A stretch of 64,000 bases of DNA from Vespa crabro (GCF_910589235.1 NC_060956.1:5016400-5080399), one strand, 5' to 3'. Positions 34,273 to 45,889 are shown, numbered from the stretch's first letter. The notes: a model not told the origin generated them from the letters alone. Program-made: numbers and translations.

Positions 34273-35131
34273 GAGAGCCTCCTTTCTTTTTCATCCGATC
34301 GTGCCGTCCCCCGACAAACTCCGAGGTGGAGCAAATCTGCTTTCCCTTTCCTAATCCTATATTTTCTTCTGCTCCACTGACATCACGTGGTATTATTTAT
34401 CGTGCCACTATTTGAACCAAGGGTCATACTTCTTGCTGATTCAAAGAGACAAAGCAATGTGCTGACTTTTCTGGCTAAAGAGAACTAAAAATGGAAGAAT
34501 TATAGAGCTGACGAACTGTTACGAAGCAAGCATCGACTGTGTTCTTATGTTCTATCCTTCCAATTCTTCTTATATGTATGTTACCTTTCTTTATTATGCA
34601 TAATAAAAGTATTGTCGGAGCGAGTCTTAGCCGGACGCAGCTACCAATACGATGTGCGAGTAAATTATTCTAGTAAATTGATTAGTTGCTCTCTCAAATG
34701 GAGGCGCAGAGAGGAGACCTTTTTATTGCTTAAACATGTTGCTCTTCACTCAAACTCAGGATGAGTCTTGCTTAGCGATGTTACATTTATAAAACAATTC
34801 GTGTATATTTTAGGCATGTTAAATTTATAATGATATTGATTACTAAATAAATGAATCGATTGACTACTCTTTACTAGCATAATTAATGATTGTGGACATT
34901 TCTGTAAGGAGTTAGCAACCAATAAAAGTATAGCGTGAATCCGGCATAACTCTAACCCTCAGTCTGGCGTTTCGCCTCAAGTTTGACGTTGTCGAGTTAA
35001 TAAACTGTACTATTTTATACAACATATCTCGATGAATGCTAATGCGTAGCATAAAAGATTTAATAGTTAACAAGAATTTATATTGACATTATATATATCT
35101 TTATTCGATACTTTACTTTATAATAATACAA
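34273..35131. other. 3' UTR of importin alpha-3 and convergent spacer to mRpL3
   Basis: 859 bases between facing stop codons. Plus-strand AATAAA signals at 34602-34607, 34846-34851 and 34999-35004 give the importin transcript three possible 3' ends. The mRpL3 signal lies at 35100-35105 on the other strand. The first 500 bases are GC-richer than typical intergenic DNA here and are probably transcribed UTR. No other gene was seen. Confidence 0.6.
35100..35105 (-). terminator. mRpL3: poly(A) signal of mRpL3
   Basis: The minus strand reads AATAAA 27 bases past the mRpL3 stop codon, giving a very short 3' UTR. Confidence 0.55.
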
Positions 35132-36766
35132 TTATGATTCTTCGCTAAATTGAATTGTGGGTGCTTTGAACGGATGTACATCATCTGCATATAAATCCTC
35201 CGGTTCTGGATTTTTTTTTAAATTGGGTAAATAAGTTGGGAAATATGGCGGGTTTTTGAACTTTCTAATGGGTAGAATCGTGTCATATAAATAACAAAAA
35301 GTATTTGTTTCTCCAGGTATGTTGTGACCCATTACCCAAATTACATTATATTTTGTATTTACTCGTAAAATCTGAAAAGCAACATTATATGACATTAATA
35401 TTGTTTCCTTCAGAAATATCACAAAAAGTAATGAATAATGTATATACATATAGTTGTATATGTTTTTGTTTAATCTTACCCTATAGCCTTTAATTGTGCG
35501 CCACCGATTACCCATATGACCAGGTAGTTTAGTACCTGGCATTACTCGCTTCATTTTTCCACCACTACCAATATTCCCTGGCCTTCTATGAGTTTTAGTT
35601 ACACCATGAGAAGCAGGCATTCCTTTGAAACCCCATCTTTTCATGACTCCTTGAAAACCGCGGTCTATCCTAATGATATATTATTCAATAGTATAACGCA
35701 CGTTTCATCATTGATTAATATATAAAAATGAACAATAGTTTACGTTTTTGCACGTATATCAATAACATCGCCTGGCTTAAAATGAGCCGCATATAAAGGT
35801 GTACCGGGTTGTAGAGCAGCTTCTGGCGATATCATAAATCTCATTAATATACGTTTCGGCATGACTCCAGAATCTTCGAATAAGCTGCAATATTCTTTTC
35901 TAAACTATAAAAGAAAAATATTCAATGTTATCAAGTGTATCATTGACATGAAGTAGAGAGATAAACTTGTTTTAAATTAATACCAATTGTGGGTCCGAAC
36001 TTTCTGCTCCTACCACAAGAGCTCCAAGTTTTTTTTTGATTATAGAATGTTTAGATTTCATTGGAAAAAAATTTTCTGGTTCTACATACTTTATTACTTG
36101 ATTATCAATGATCTGTAAAATATTAATTGTTTAAACATTTTTTTTATACCATAAATAAGTTATTTTTATCAATGAACAATTACCTGTAATAACGTAGAAC
36201 TAACTCTCTTTCCATTTTGTAACCATAATGGATATATACCTATTTTTTTGGCTATTAAACCTGTTCTCTTAAGTCCTTTCTTCCATCGGGTAATTGGTTC
36301 AATTGGTTTTATATTAAGCGGAGAATCATATTTGGATTCTATAACTTCTTTAATAAATTCTTTATTTTCTTTAATAATATGTTCATTATGCATCTGTTAA
36401 AAAAAAAACAATTGTATCAAGTATAATGCGGCCATATGTATATTATATAAGTTTTAGGCGATGTAAGTTTAAAGAGTAAATAATATTAATAGAATCTAAC
36501 TCACAACACGGTTTTGTTTCGGGAGCCAGCTTGGATGACGTTTCTTAGGTATTTGAATTTTTTTATCCCGTACTGGTACTTTTACAATATCCAAACTGTG
36601 AATTTATAGGACATTTTATTCAATTGTATTTTAAAGAAACATTATACATATAATCTCTTATGTGATATTAAATTAAAAAAAATATATGATAGTATATTAC
36701 TTACTTGTGTTTTAAAAGTGTACGTGAAACTAAATTATTATTGAATATTTTTATAAGTGTTGCCAT
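35132..36766 (-). CDS. mRpL3: Mitochondrial large-subunit ribosomal protein uL3m
   Basis: uL3m is a core protein of the mitochondrial ribosome near the peptidyl transferase centre. Exons 36766-36705, 36595-36505, 36393-36184, 36112-35984, 35904-35744, 35669-35480 and 35371-35132 join in frame to 360 residues (human MRPL3 348). The family signature spans GDVIDIRAKT, IDRGFQGVMKRWGFKG and ASHGVTKTHRRPG (about residues 205-245), followed by GHMGNRWRT. The ILRVNTKYNVIWVMGHNIPG block after it is the usual end of the uL3 fold. The N-terminus (MATLIKIFNNNLVSRTLLKHK) is basic and hydrophobic without acidic residues, as expected for mitochondrial import. It converges on importin alpha-3. Confidence 0.95.
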
Positions 36767-37560
36767 TATAATTTATTCTTAAAATCTTTTACAAACTATA
36801 TTAAAAATGTAATTTTTTTTTTTCAGTCACATATATCGAGTTAACCTCAAAAAATAATTCAACTTTGAAATTCACATACAAGTAATTCTTCACAATTGTT
36901 CTTTTAATTAATTATATTTATTATTACGATGATTGAGTCGATTATTAAAAATCAAATCGAGAATTAAGTATCCTTATATTTCTGTGTAAAAATAAATGTT
37001 TTTTGCAAGCATAATTTGTAACACCATAACAAGAAATATAGGAAATAATGGATTAGAAAAAGATGGAGCCATCTGACGGCGTTCAGATTAAGATTGAAGA
37101 TATCGCATTCTTCCCTATGACTTTTAAGGTAAAAAAATTACTTCTTATCCAAGAATAATTGTTGAATTTTGTAAACGTATTAACAGATGGCACCACTAGT
37201 ATATTGTACTCGAACGGAACTGATGAAGCGCGCGCAGACATTCTCAAATATGTCTACCAGTGAAGTTCGTCGTTTCAAAATGTGTTCTCTAAGGGAAAAG
37301 TTTTAGCGATTAATACGTCAAATATATTCGATTCGGTACGATCGAGAGAGTTAATAGATCGTCGATATGGATCAATGAATTTTTCATCGGCGCAAAGGTT
37401 TGTATTGGAATATGTCAAATTTTTCAACTCTAACGTCTTCCTTAAATGATCGCGTCTATTTTTAACGATTATAACGTTCCCGTTGGTGATAGAAAAAAAA
37501 AGAAAAAAAGAAGGAAACATGATAATATCGTAACATTCAAGTCGAGAAATAGAAAGCGAT
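36767..37560. other. upstream region of mRpL3, no gene seen
   Basis: AT-rich near mRpL3, then a patch with AGATGGAGCCATC (37061-37073) and AGATGGCACC (37185-37194), the same GATGGC core seen at other promoters in this window. This patch is 300-430 bases upstream of the mRpL3 start and may serve mRpL3 or an unseen plus-strand transcript. Nothing coding was recognised. Confidence 0.45.
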
Positions 37561-37680
37561 TATCAGCGATCTTCCGAGTAGATTTTTTTAAATGATCGAA
37601 TAGGGACGACGATATGTATTATACTTTCAAAATTTTTCGATTTGAAAGACGCCGAAGAACGAAATATAAAAAGATATAAA

Positions 37681-37694
37681 GAGAGAAAGAGAAA

Positions 37695-37730
<36 letters not shown>

Positions 37731-37745
37731 GAAAGAGAGACAAAG
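37681..37745. repeat. (GAAA)n microsatellite
   Basis: GAAA units forming about 65 bases of polypurine on the plus strand. Confidence 0.9.
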
Positions 37746-38027
37746 AGACAGAGAAATGGAGAAGAAAGAGAAAGACGACGAGACGCCGTGGACGAATGGA
37801 CAGGTGAACGAGAGACGATCGAGGAGCCCTCGAGAAGGGCTGGGGCATGAGGGATGAGGAGGAAGAGAGGGAGGATGGACGTCGATGCGGGGGAAGGTGT
37901 AGAAGAGAGAAAGAGCGATAGGATACGGGCGTCGGATGGCGTAGGATCTCTTGACGCGTGCATCGATGTCCACTGGCTCCCGAGGGAAATCCACTTCATG
38001 ATGGGAATCCCATTATTTCCCGAGCGA

Positions 38028-38065
38028 TATAAAAGTAGGTAGTCCAGTCGTCCACGTGCTGTCCA
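38028..38065 (+). promoter_or_regulatory. TATA-type promoter candidate at the edge of the desert
   Basis: TATAAAAG (38028-38035) is followed by a CACGTG E-box (38053-38058) and TCCAGTCG, an initiator-like CAGTC centred near 38065. The spacing from TATA to the second CAGTC is slightly longer than ideal; an earlier CAGTC at 38045 is too close. No coding exon follows within the window that I can identify, so it would drive a transcript with a long first intron or a non-coding RNA, if real. Confidence 0.35.
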
Positions 38066-38480
38066 GTCGAGGCTATTCCTCTCTCTTTCTCTTTATCTCT
38101 CTCTCTTTTCATTTTTTTCTCTTCGTTTCTTTTTTATTATTTCCTATTCTCTCTCTCTCTCTCTTATTCACTCTCACTCTCTTTTGCGCCCGTCGTTCCT
38201 CTCGTTTCATTTCTCTATCTCTCTCTCTTTTTCTCTCTTTGGTGTTCGCTGGGCATTGTCTTCTCTCGTTCGATTCCAGCGTTGCCTATCCGTCCGTTTG
38301 CAATCCATTCGATTCGATGCCCGTGTATCCCGGAAGCGACGTTACTCTGACGGACTGTTTTTAGTTTAGATTAATACCGTTATATCGTTCGAGTGATTGG
38401 AAGCGAGATGCAGCGTTGATAAACGGACCTCTATAGCGTTACCGGACATGGACCGCCATTCGTTTGTATTCGCTAACATT

Positions 38481-38500
38481 CTCCCTCTCTCTCTCTCTCT

Positions 38501-38538
<38 letters not shown>

Positions 38539-38548
38539 CGCTCGCTCT
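38481..38548. repeat. (CT)n array
   Basis: About 68 bases of CT with small interruptions, ending in GCTC units. Confidence 0.95.
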
Positions 38549-38999
38549 TTTTTTTTTTTCCTTTCCTTTATGTTCTTTATCGTGTTTTAATAACAGCTAA
38601 CAATAATCGTCATCTTTATCCGCATTTTTTGTTATTCATTTTTTTTTCCAAATTATTATTTCTCTCGTTAAGAAAGATTTATTTCTTTAAATATTTTTAG
38701 ATAATACCTTTTCTCAAAAGAAAATTTCATTTTCTATTCGTGATAAAGATATACGATCGATGGATGGTATTTCCTATCACCCCCCACCCTCCCCAACTCT
38801 TTTTTTTCCTCTCCGAAGAACCGATCTACTCAAAGTAGTTTAACGCTTCTCGTCCGGCATTCATTCGACACCGAACAACATCGAGAGACGAAGGTGTCTT
38901 TGGACGGTAAAGGGAAGCCTTTCCGTTAAGGGTAAGCGATACCCTTAACGGCAATCGACGTATCCTATATATTTATGTATGTATATACGTATATACGTA

Positions 39000-39002
<3 letters not shown>

Positions 39003-39028
<26 letters not shown>
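39003..39028. repeat. (TA)n microsatellite
   Basis: Perfect AT run preceded by a TACGTATA-rich patch. Confidence 0.95.
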
Positions 39029-39030
<2 letters not shown>

Positions 39031-39176
39031 CCGTTATACGTAAATACGAGGATGCAGCAGACGCAGACATGCACGTACGCACGTATATACAAATATCTCG
39101 CTTATTCGTTCGTTCGTATCCGTTCCATACGATCAACGCCGATAATTACGATCGTCCGTTTCGCGGAAACACGCGC

Positions 39177-39208
39177 TATCTATGTATGTATATATACATA
39201 CATAGATA
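39177..39208. repeat. perfect 32-base palindrome within GTAT/GATA repeats
   Basis: The left half reads TATCTATGTATGTATA and the right half is its exact reverse complement, with no spacer. It lies inside a GTAT/CATA/GATA simple-repeat patch (to about 39227), so it probably arose from repeat slippage, but the symmetry is exact. Confidence 0.95.
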
Positions 39209-39604
39209 CATACATAGATAGATAAATCGAGCGTCGAGCGGAAAGGAACGTTGGAGTTGGTGAACACAAGCTCCAAGTTGTGTTCGTAGGTTAGAGGAAG
39301 TGGGTGGATAGGTGGAGTAAAAGGGAAGGGGGAAGGAGGATTATAAACGTGTAGAGGTATATCGCGAAGTGACATCCAATATCGATTGAGCACGGGCCAC
39401 GTTCGCGTCGAGGCAAAGAAAAAGGCGGAGTTTTCCAGGGGAGGGAAAAGCATCGTGGAACTTGGATTCCAGTACGGCTTCTAGAAAGCTCGTCGTATAA
39501 GCTGCGGGCAGTATAAAATAAATATGTGAGTCGCGGAGAAAAAGGGGATGTGGGTGGTATGTGAAAGAGAAAAAGAAAAAGAAGGAGTGAGAAAGTGGGA
39601 GAGG

Positions 39605-39646
39605 AAAGAAGAAGAAGAAGAAGGAGGAGGAGGAGGAGGAAGGAAG
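39605..39646. repeat. (GAA)n-(GGA)n microsatellite
   Basis: GAA units run into GGA units, then AAGG. Confidence 0.9.
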
Positions 39647-39965
39647 GTCTGCTTGGAGGGGTTCGAAAAGGAAAGAACTGGCATGGAGGGGGGAGGGAAG
39701 GGAGGGACGGGTGAGTATTGGAGGTGGACTGCCCAACGTGTATGTATTGCTGGATAATTGATTTCTTTGATACCACCCGCAGGAAAGGAACATTGTAGAT
39801 GCCTGCGTACGTTCGTACTTTGGACACTCTGGAAGGGATTATAGACTGCCTCTCTCTCTCTCTTTTTCTCTTTCTCTGACTCTTTTTTTATTCCTTTTTT
39901 TTCTTCCCCTTCTTTTTTTCTTTTAGCCTCACCCCCGTCGTTCTTTTTTACTTATCTACCCGTCC

Positions 39966-39999
<34 letters not shown>

Positions 40000-40170
40000 T
40001 TCTCTCACTTACACACATACACACATACACACACAAACATATACAAGATATTTTTCGTCCTCCCTCTTTCTTTCTTTCTGTTTCGAGAGAGAAGAAGAAG
40101 ATGGAGAGGGGAAAAGGGAAAGGGGGGATCTACCGTCCTTTGGATCAATGGATATCTCTGCGCCGGACAA

Positions 40171-40241
40171 CTCCCTCCCTCCTTTCCTTCCTTCCTTCCT
40201 TCCTTCCTTCCTTCCTTCCTTCCTTCCTTCCTTCCTTCCTC
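40171..40241. repeat. (CCTT)n microsatellite
   Basis: About 70 bases of tetranucleotide CCTT on the plus strand, nearly perfect after the first 12 bases. Confidence 0.95.
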
Positions 40242-40590
40242 CATCTTCGCCGAGGATGACCAATAACAAACACTGACGCTGTGTTCTCTCTCTCTAATGG
40301 AGTTTTTACCGATAAAAAATTCACTCCCTTTTCTCTTCTCTTCTTCTTCCTCGTTTTCTTCTTCTTCTCTTTTTTCTCCTCTCCTTTTTTGTTCCTTTTT
40401 AATCTTTTTTTCTTTTTTTTTGTTCTCAGAGAGCTTTTCATCTGTCCCTTCTTCTATCCCTTCGTTCGACGAACATAATTGCTGCCAACGTCCTGAACCA
40501 CTACCCTCCTTGAACGTCTCTCTTTTGGCGACATCTGCGACACCTCTTTTTTATCTTTCTCTTTTTCCTTCTTCTACTCCTCCTCCTTTC

Positions 40591-40620
40591 TCTTCTTCTT
40601 CTTCTTCTTCTTCTTCTTCT
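40591..40620. repeat. (TCT)n microsatellite
   Basis: Ten TCT-type triplets within a longer pyrimidine-rich stretch. Confidence 0.9.
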
Positions 40621-40948
40621 TTTCCTCCTTTTCCATATCCTCTGTTATTTTGGATTCGAGGAAGTTCCATGATCTTTCCGCAATGGATATCTACTTGTCG
40701 GATGGGTGAAATTCGATCTTAAATATTTCTACGATCGTATTTATTTCAGATTAGGGCCAAACGTAAATCCTTCTCGAATAATTACGATTCGTAGAGAAGA
40801 AAATATCATCGATGCCGGGCGGCGAACATAGACGGGGTGGGGAAATGGTTTTGAGGTTGCGGTTGCCTCGTAGGTTATGCAAAGTGAAACGTGGACTTTG
40901 GAGGACTAGGTAGTTTGCGGTCGTTGAACGGTGCTGCCGAGGGACGAA

Positions 40949-40950
40949 GA

Positions 40951-40996
<46 letters not shown>
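40949..40996. repeat. (GATA)-(GA)n array
   Basis: A few GATA units lead into a GA run of about 35 bases. Confidence 0.95.
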
Positions 40997-41001
<5 letters not shown>

Positions 41002-41177
41002 TGAGGGTGGGAGAGGAAAGGATGGTTGGCTTAGTTCGTGCAACATAGCAGAGCGAGAGCTGGCTGCTCGAGTTGTATGCCGCTGACAGCGTATATCGAT
41101 TGTTCTGTTATAATGCTATGCACACATATATGAGAGACCGAACGTATGTCTCCTCTTCCCAACCCTCTCGAATTTAC

Positions 41178-41178
<1 letters not shown>

Positions 41179-41250
<72 letters not shown>

Positions 41251-41263
41251 TCCCTCTCCCTCT
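41179..41263. repeat. long (CT)n array
   Basis: About 85 bases, among the longest dinucleotide arrays in the window, grading into CTCCCT units. Confidence 0.95.
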
Positions 41264-41468
41264 TTCACTCGGCGATCGCGTTTCACGCGTTTTCCACCAG
41301 TTGATACTTCGAATATCTCTGGGATAAGAGCGCTCGTTTCGAAACTTTCTTTCGAAAGGTACTTCAAGGGAATACATGGAAGCCGTGCTATGTAAGTTTC
41401 TGCTGCCAACTCCGAATTCGATCGATCCGAATTCGATCGTTATTATACGACGATAAGATATGTCTAAC

Positions 41469-41496
41469 AAAAAAAAAAAAAAAAAAAAAAAAAAAA
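41469..41496. repeat. poly(A) tract, 28 bases
   Basis: Pure A followed by A-rich sequence with G interruptions to about 41535. Confidence 0.95.
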
Positions 41497-43087
41497 GAAA
41501 AAAAAAGGAAAAGAAAAATAGAAAGAAAAAGAAAGTCATTTCAATCGTCGTATATAAGATATATAATTGTGATCCATCTTCGATTAATACCTTTAATAAT
41601 TTCAAAAAGTTTATTTGGATAAACATATATTTTTCCAATATTCTTAGATAAATCGATTTAAATATCATAATTCTTTTATGGGAGAGATGAAATAATAAAA
41701 GAAAAAAATATCGTATTGTAAAACAGACTAAGAAAAGTAAAAGATCACGGAACATTAATATTAAAGAGGGAGAGAGAGAGAGAGATAAAGAGAGAGTCAT
41801 AGGGACAGGTCCGTCCTCGAAGGAGGTCGACGAGTGAGTAGCGTCGGCACTGCCCTTGCAAGCTTCCTCGCGTATTGATCCTCATAATTCGGGGGGCGAG
41901 CGAAGGGGAAGAGGGCGGTCGGCGGGGCTGCGAGCCCCACCTTGCCAGTCGAGGAACGTACGCGTGGAGCTTCAGAGTGCGGCTGGTAGCTCGGAGGGTG
42001 GAAGAAAGGAAGGAACGAAGGAAGCGGAGTAGGGTGAAGCTGACCAATAATAAACGCGCCCGCGTTATGATAATATCATATCATAGAGCGAGCCATATCA
42101 CAGAACGTTATGATTGGAAACTGCGTTCTTCCAATAGGAACGCTTCGTTCTTTCCTGTATATGTATAGATATATGGTGTTGATGTGTACGTGTCTAGATA
42201 TCTGCTTATGAGTATACATATATATCTGTATGTATTGTGTGATACTTCTTGCACTTGTTTTCTCTTTCTCGAGTAGATACTACAATTCGAAACTCGACGC
42301 CATCTAACCATTTCTCTCTTTGCATTTTTTATTTTTTTCCTAATTAAATTTTCATTTAATCGGATTTATTTATTAACGTTAAAGTCTTCGTAATATTCAT
42401 TCATTTTGTTCATTAGAAATTTCTATTTATAAGATTATATTTATAAGATTACATTTGGTATATTATCTAAGAATTTTATTATCTTTGTGTTGACTTATAA
42501 AAGTCATTTATATCGTTTCACAAATAAAAGTCGTCACGACATTATTGGAAAGTTATGAGCGCGAATGTAATCCTTGGATATAATCCTTATCGATGAAATT
42601 TCTTCGATATTTCATTGGATTAATAAGCTTATGGAAAAAAATATAATTGAGATAAAACAAAATGGGTGTTTTAACGAGACTCAATCATTGAGCGAGAAAA
42701 TACGGTGCGATCGTTTTTATGATAAGTCAAGTAACGAGAGATTCGATATGCGAGGGTTCTTTCTCGATACCTACCTTTTTACCTCCCTACCTACCTACAT
42801 ACGTATGTATTCCGCATCGGGACGAGTTCTCGCCTTTACATCGATATTTCTTTCTCGGCGATAAAATTCAACCTTTCAGCCGGCCAGTGTTTTACGGCCA
42901 ATAGGAGGCCAGGAAGAGAATCGCCCGTATAGCGCAATACACGTAGGTATGGCGTTTTATTGGCGGTGGAAATGGGTTCGTATATAGCTTTCGGAGTATG
43001 GTATCGGAGGATATTGATCCTCGCGTCCGTCAAGGAGTCTGATGGTCTTCGAGTCTTCCTTGCAGGTCCCTTCCACCCCCCTCTTCC

Positions 43088-43121
<34 letters not shown>

Positions 43122-43439
43122 TCCTCTCTTTTACCCCTCCTTGGACTTCCTTTCCATCCCTCCGTTAAAAGAGAAAGAGAGAATACCTAGGATACTCTAC
43201 GCCCAATACTATTTTATATCCGTTATGTCCAGCACAATGCGCCTTGCGGATGTTTCTACCGTTTACGAGTAAACTTTTTCTCCCTTTTTACGAGCACCTC
43301 TCTTAAGTGCTGTTAGATATTTACCTTCTTCGAATTTCTTTAATTATCGATGCTGCTAAGAAGATCGTTGGAAGAATGAAAATCTTTCATTTTTATATAT
43401 CTAACTAAAAAGATAAAAGGAAGAGAAAGAGAGATTAAG

Positions 43440-43440
<1 letters not shown>

Positions 43441-43475
<35 letters not shown>

Positions 43476-43477
43476 GA
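43441..43477. repeat. (GA)n array
   Basis: GA run with one GC interruption, 37 bases. Confidence 0.95.
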
Positions 43478-43660
43478 AATAAACGTTAAAGTGTTAAAAT
43501 CCGACGAAAACCTTTTCGATATCGACAATATCTTCACGAAAAGTATTCGAAGGTATTCCAAGGCAAGGAGCAACGGAACGTCGCGTTCGTTCAACGGCGT
43601 TCGGTTTAGCCAGTTCGGAAGACGCTTCGACAGGTTTCGAGGGTTGCGAGAGAAGAGGAT

Positions 43661-43729
43661 AGAGAAAGAGAGAAAGAGAGAGAGAGAGAGAGAGAGGGAG
43701 AAAGAGAGAGATAGAGAGAGAGAGAAAGA
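43661..43729. repeat. (GA)n array, interrupted
   Basis: About 70 bases of GA with AAAG, GGGA and GATA interruptions. Confidence 0.95.
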
Positions 43730-44553
43730 GTCGAGGAGAGTGGACAGTGGTCTGCAGGGTTTACCCCTGCACTCTCGTACGTACTTGGTAGTGGTATATA
43801 AATGTATTCGTATTGGTACTGGCTGCGCACGCAACTTTCATCCCCACCAAAGAAAATTTCTCACTCGAAGCCCACCTCCGATGGTACTCCACTCCTCTGC
43901 GAGTACCATCGCGAGCATCTCCGCGAGCACGCTTTTAAGAGCGCTCCTTCTTTATCGCGCTTTTTCTCTCGTGCAGCTCGAAAAATGCAATATTAATAAC
44001 GAGGCGGGGTAAAGAAATGTCCGCAATGCGCCAGAACCAACCAAAATAAAGCAGTCGAATGGTAGGTATCTATCTAACATAATACCACTACCATACCACA
44101 ATATTCTGTCTGTATTCATTTAAAAGAGAGTTTGCTTTTCTCAATGAACCTACTCATAAGCTCGACCAATGAGTGCCAAGAGAAAAGCTGCCACAGGCTG
44201 TGCTCGATATGATGGATTTATGGATCTAATAAAAAGACCTCGCGGGATTGGCTATCGTGGAATATGACGGGCGGGGCTGCTACGAATACACCCCGCTTTC
44301 TCTCTTTCACTCTCAGACTCAGCCACAACCTACCCTCCTTTTCTCCTCTTTCTCTTCATCCTCCTCCACCCACCTCCTACATCTCCTCCATTTCCTTCTT
44401 CCTTACCAACGCAAGAAGGGGAACTTCCCCTTCTCACAAAACATTTCTGGTGGGGGATGCGATTCTGATGTATTTCAGCTTCTCCTTTCTGTTTCTCATG
44501 TCTCTCATCCTTTATGCTTTCTCTTCTTCTCTCGTCTCCTCTTTCTACTCTTT

Positions 44554-44560
<7 letters not shown>

Positions 44561-44589
<29 letters not shown>
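44561..44589. repeat. (CT)n array
   Basis: CT run of 29 bases in a wider pyrimidine-rich stretch (44500-44620). Confidence 0.95.
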
Positions 44590-44597
<8 letters not shown>

Positions 44598-45616
44598 CCT
44601 TTTTTCTCTTTCTTAGTATCCCCCAGAGCCAGATACGAGATCAGACGATGAAACAGGTAAGGGTCGTACGCGAGAGAGTCATATTTACCCTCGCGAGATA
44701 GACCGGTCACTTTCGATCAGCACTGTCCGTTTTCAAGTATCTCTCTTCCTCTCTTTCTATTTTTAGGATGATAGGTCTTTTTCGTTAGTGCTTCTTTATA
44801 ACATTTTTGTATATACGAAAACTTCAAGCGCAATATTCCTTGAAATTTTTCATAAGATAATAATAATTTGATGTTATAGATCGATGAAAAATTTCTTTTC
44901 ATATTTTATATGGGCACATCGTAATTTTCGATGATTTTCACGTAAAAATATTGATACTTAGATACTCAACTATGGATCTTTGTTTGATATTTTGAACTAG
45001 TCGCCCATGGACGTTGAGAAAAAGAATAGAAAAAGGACGTTGGATCGTTCCAAGGGTCGACAAAGTTAGGGAGAATCCGAGAAGATAAATAATATGTCCG
45101 TTACAGGCAGTAGAGAGGGTGAGTGGCTAGGAGAGGTAGGACGGTAATTAATTCGTATAATATGCCATGGTTAAGTTGCTCGTCTGTAAAGCGCGTCTCC
45201 CCTACTGGTGAAAATTCATCTCTGAAGCTTTACCCTTTGTTCCTCGGTAATAGAAACGAAAGGACATGGCTTAGAATTCTCGATTATCGACTTCGAGGAA
45301 TTACATAAAATTTATTTATTTATTCTTTCTTTGATTATTCACATATGACAGTTTCGCAATTATTGTCGTTATTATTAATTCATAAATTAAAAATATGTAT
45401 ATAAATACACGAAGCTTGTAACGAAAAAAAGAGAGAGAAAGAGAGGGAGAGAGAAAAAGACAGTAAATAGGAACTAAAAGAGTTATTTTTGTTTTATATC
45501 CGCGACGTATTTATCGGAGAGATTCGGATTTGTCTCGAGTGTAAAAAGAAACGCAAAGAGAGAAAGAGAAACTACAGGGATCCAGAAATACATGGATCTA
45601 TGCTAGACGAAAAAGC

Positions 45617-45618
<2 letters not shown>

Positions 45619-45663
<45 letters not shown>
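45619..45663. repeat. (GA)n array
   Basis: Perfect GA run of about 45 bases. Confidence 0.95.
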
Positions 45664-45666
<3 letters not shown>

Positions 45667-45889
45667 GAGAAGAGGAATCGAGCAGCGTGAAAATTAAACC
45701 GCGATTGCCATTTTTATTTCCACTTCGCGATCGGTTTAGCTCGCGATCGGTTTTTCCCTCTTTCGAGAGTGCGATTTTAATCCTCTTCGAATCGCCAATG
45801 GGGAGCCGGCGGTATTGAAAAGGAAGGTAAAGGGTGAGTAAAAGGGAAAGTGACGTGGCGGAGGGAAAGCGGAGTGAACTCGCACGGCC

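Larger units (their letters stand above)
37561..41050. other. repeat-rich non-coding region, block 1
   Basis: The start of the gene desert. It contains GA-type repeats (37681-37745), a TATA promoter candidate (38028), long CT runs (38081-38260 scattered, 38481-38548), a TATA/GTAT patch with a perfect palindrome (39177-39208), GGA/GAA repeats (39605-39646), (CCTT)n (40171-40241) and (TTC)n (40591-40620). Open frames here translate to Ser/Phe/Leu/Pro- or Arg/Glu/Lys-rich low-complexity sequence and are not genes. Confidence 0.6.
41051..45700. other. repeat-rich non-coding region, block 2
   Basis: Holds the CT array 41179-41263, an A run 41469-41496, a GC-rich block 41870-42060, complex sequence at 42.88-43.0 and 43.98-44.30 kb, and further GA/CT arrays (43088-43131, 43441-43477, 43661-43729, 44561-44589, 45619-45663). 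No coding exon was recognised; the longest frames are low-complexity translations across GA/CT arrays. Confidence 0.6.

Noticed and set aside
38268..38277. GTTCGATTCC, similar to a tRNA B box
   Set aside because: No A box at the right distance and no cloverleaf could be drawn around it.
39291..39827. 178-codon Ser/Pro/Phe-rich minus-strand frame
   Set aside because: A translation of pyrimidine-rich repeats; three overlapping frames are equally open.
41174..41800. 208-codon minus-strand frame with Arg-Glu repeats
   Set aside because: Produced by the CT array and poly(A) tract; no non-repetitive core.
43491..44012. 173-codon frame with an Arg-Glu stretch in the middle
   Set aside because: About one third is the GA array, the rest has no recognised domain, and no splice context supports it.
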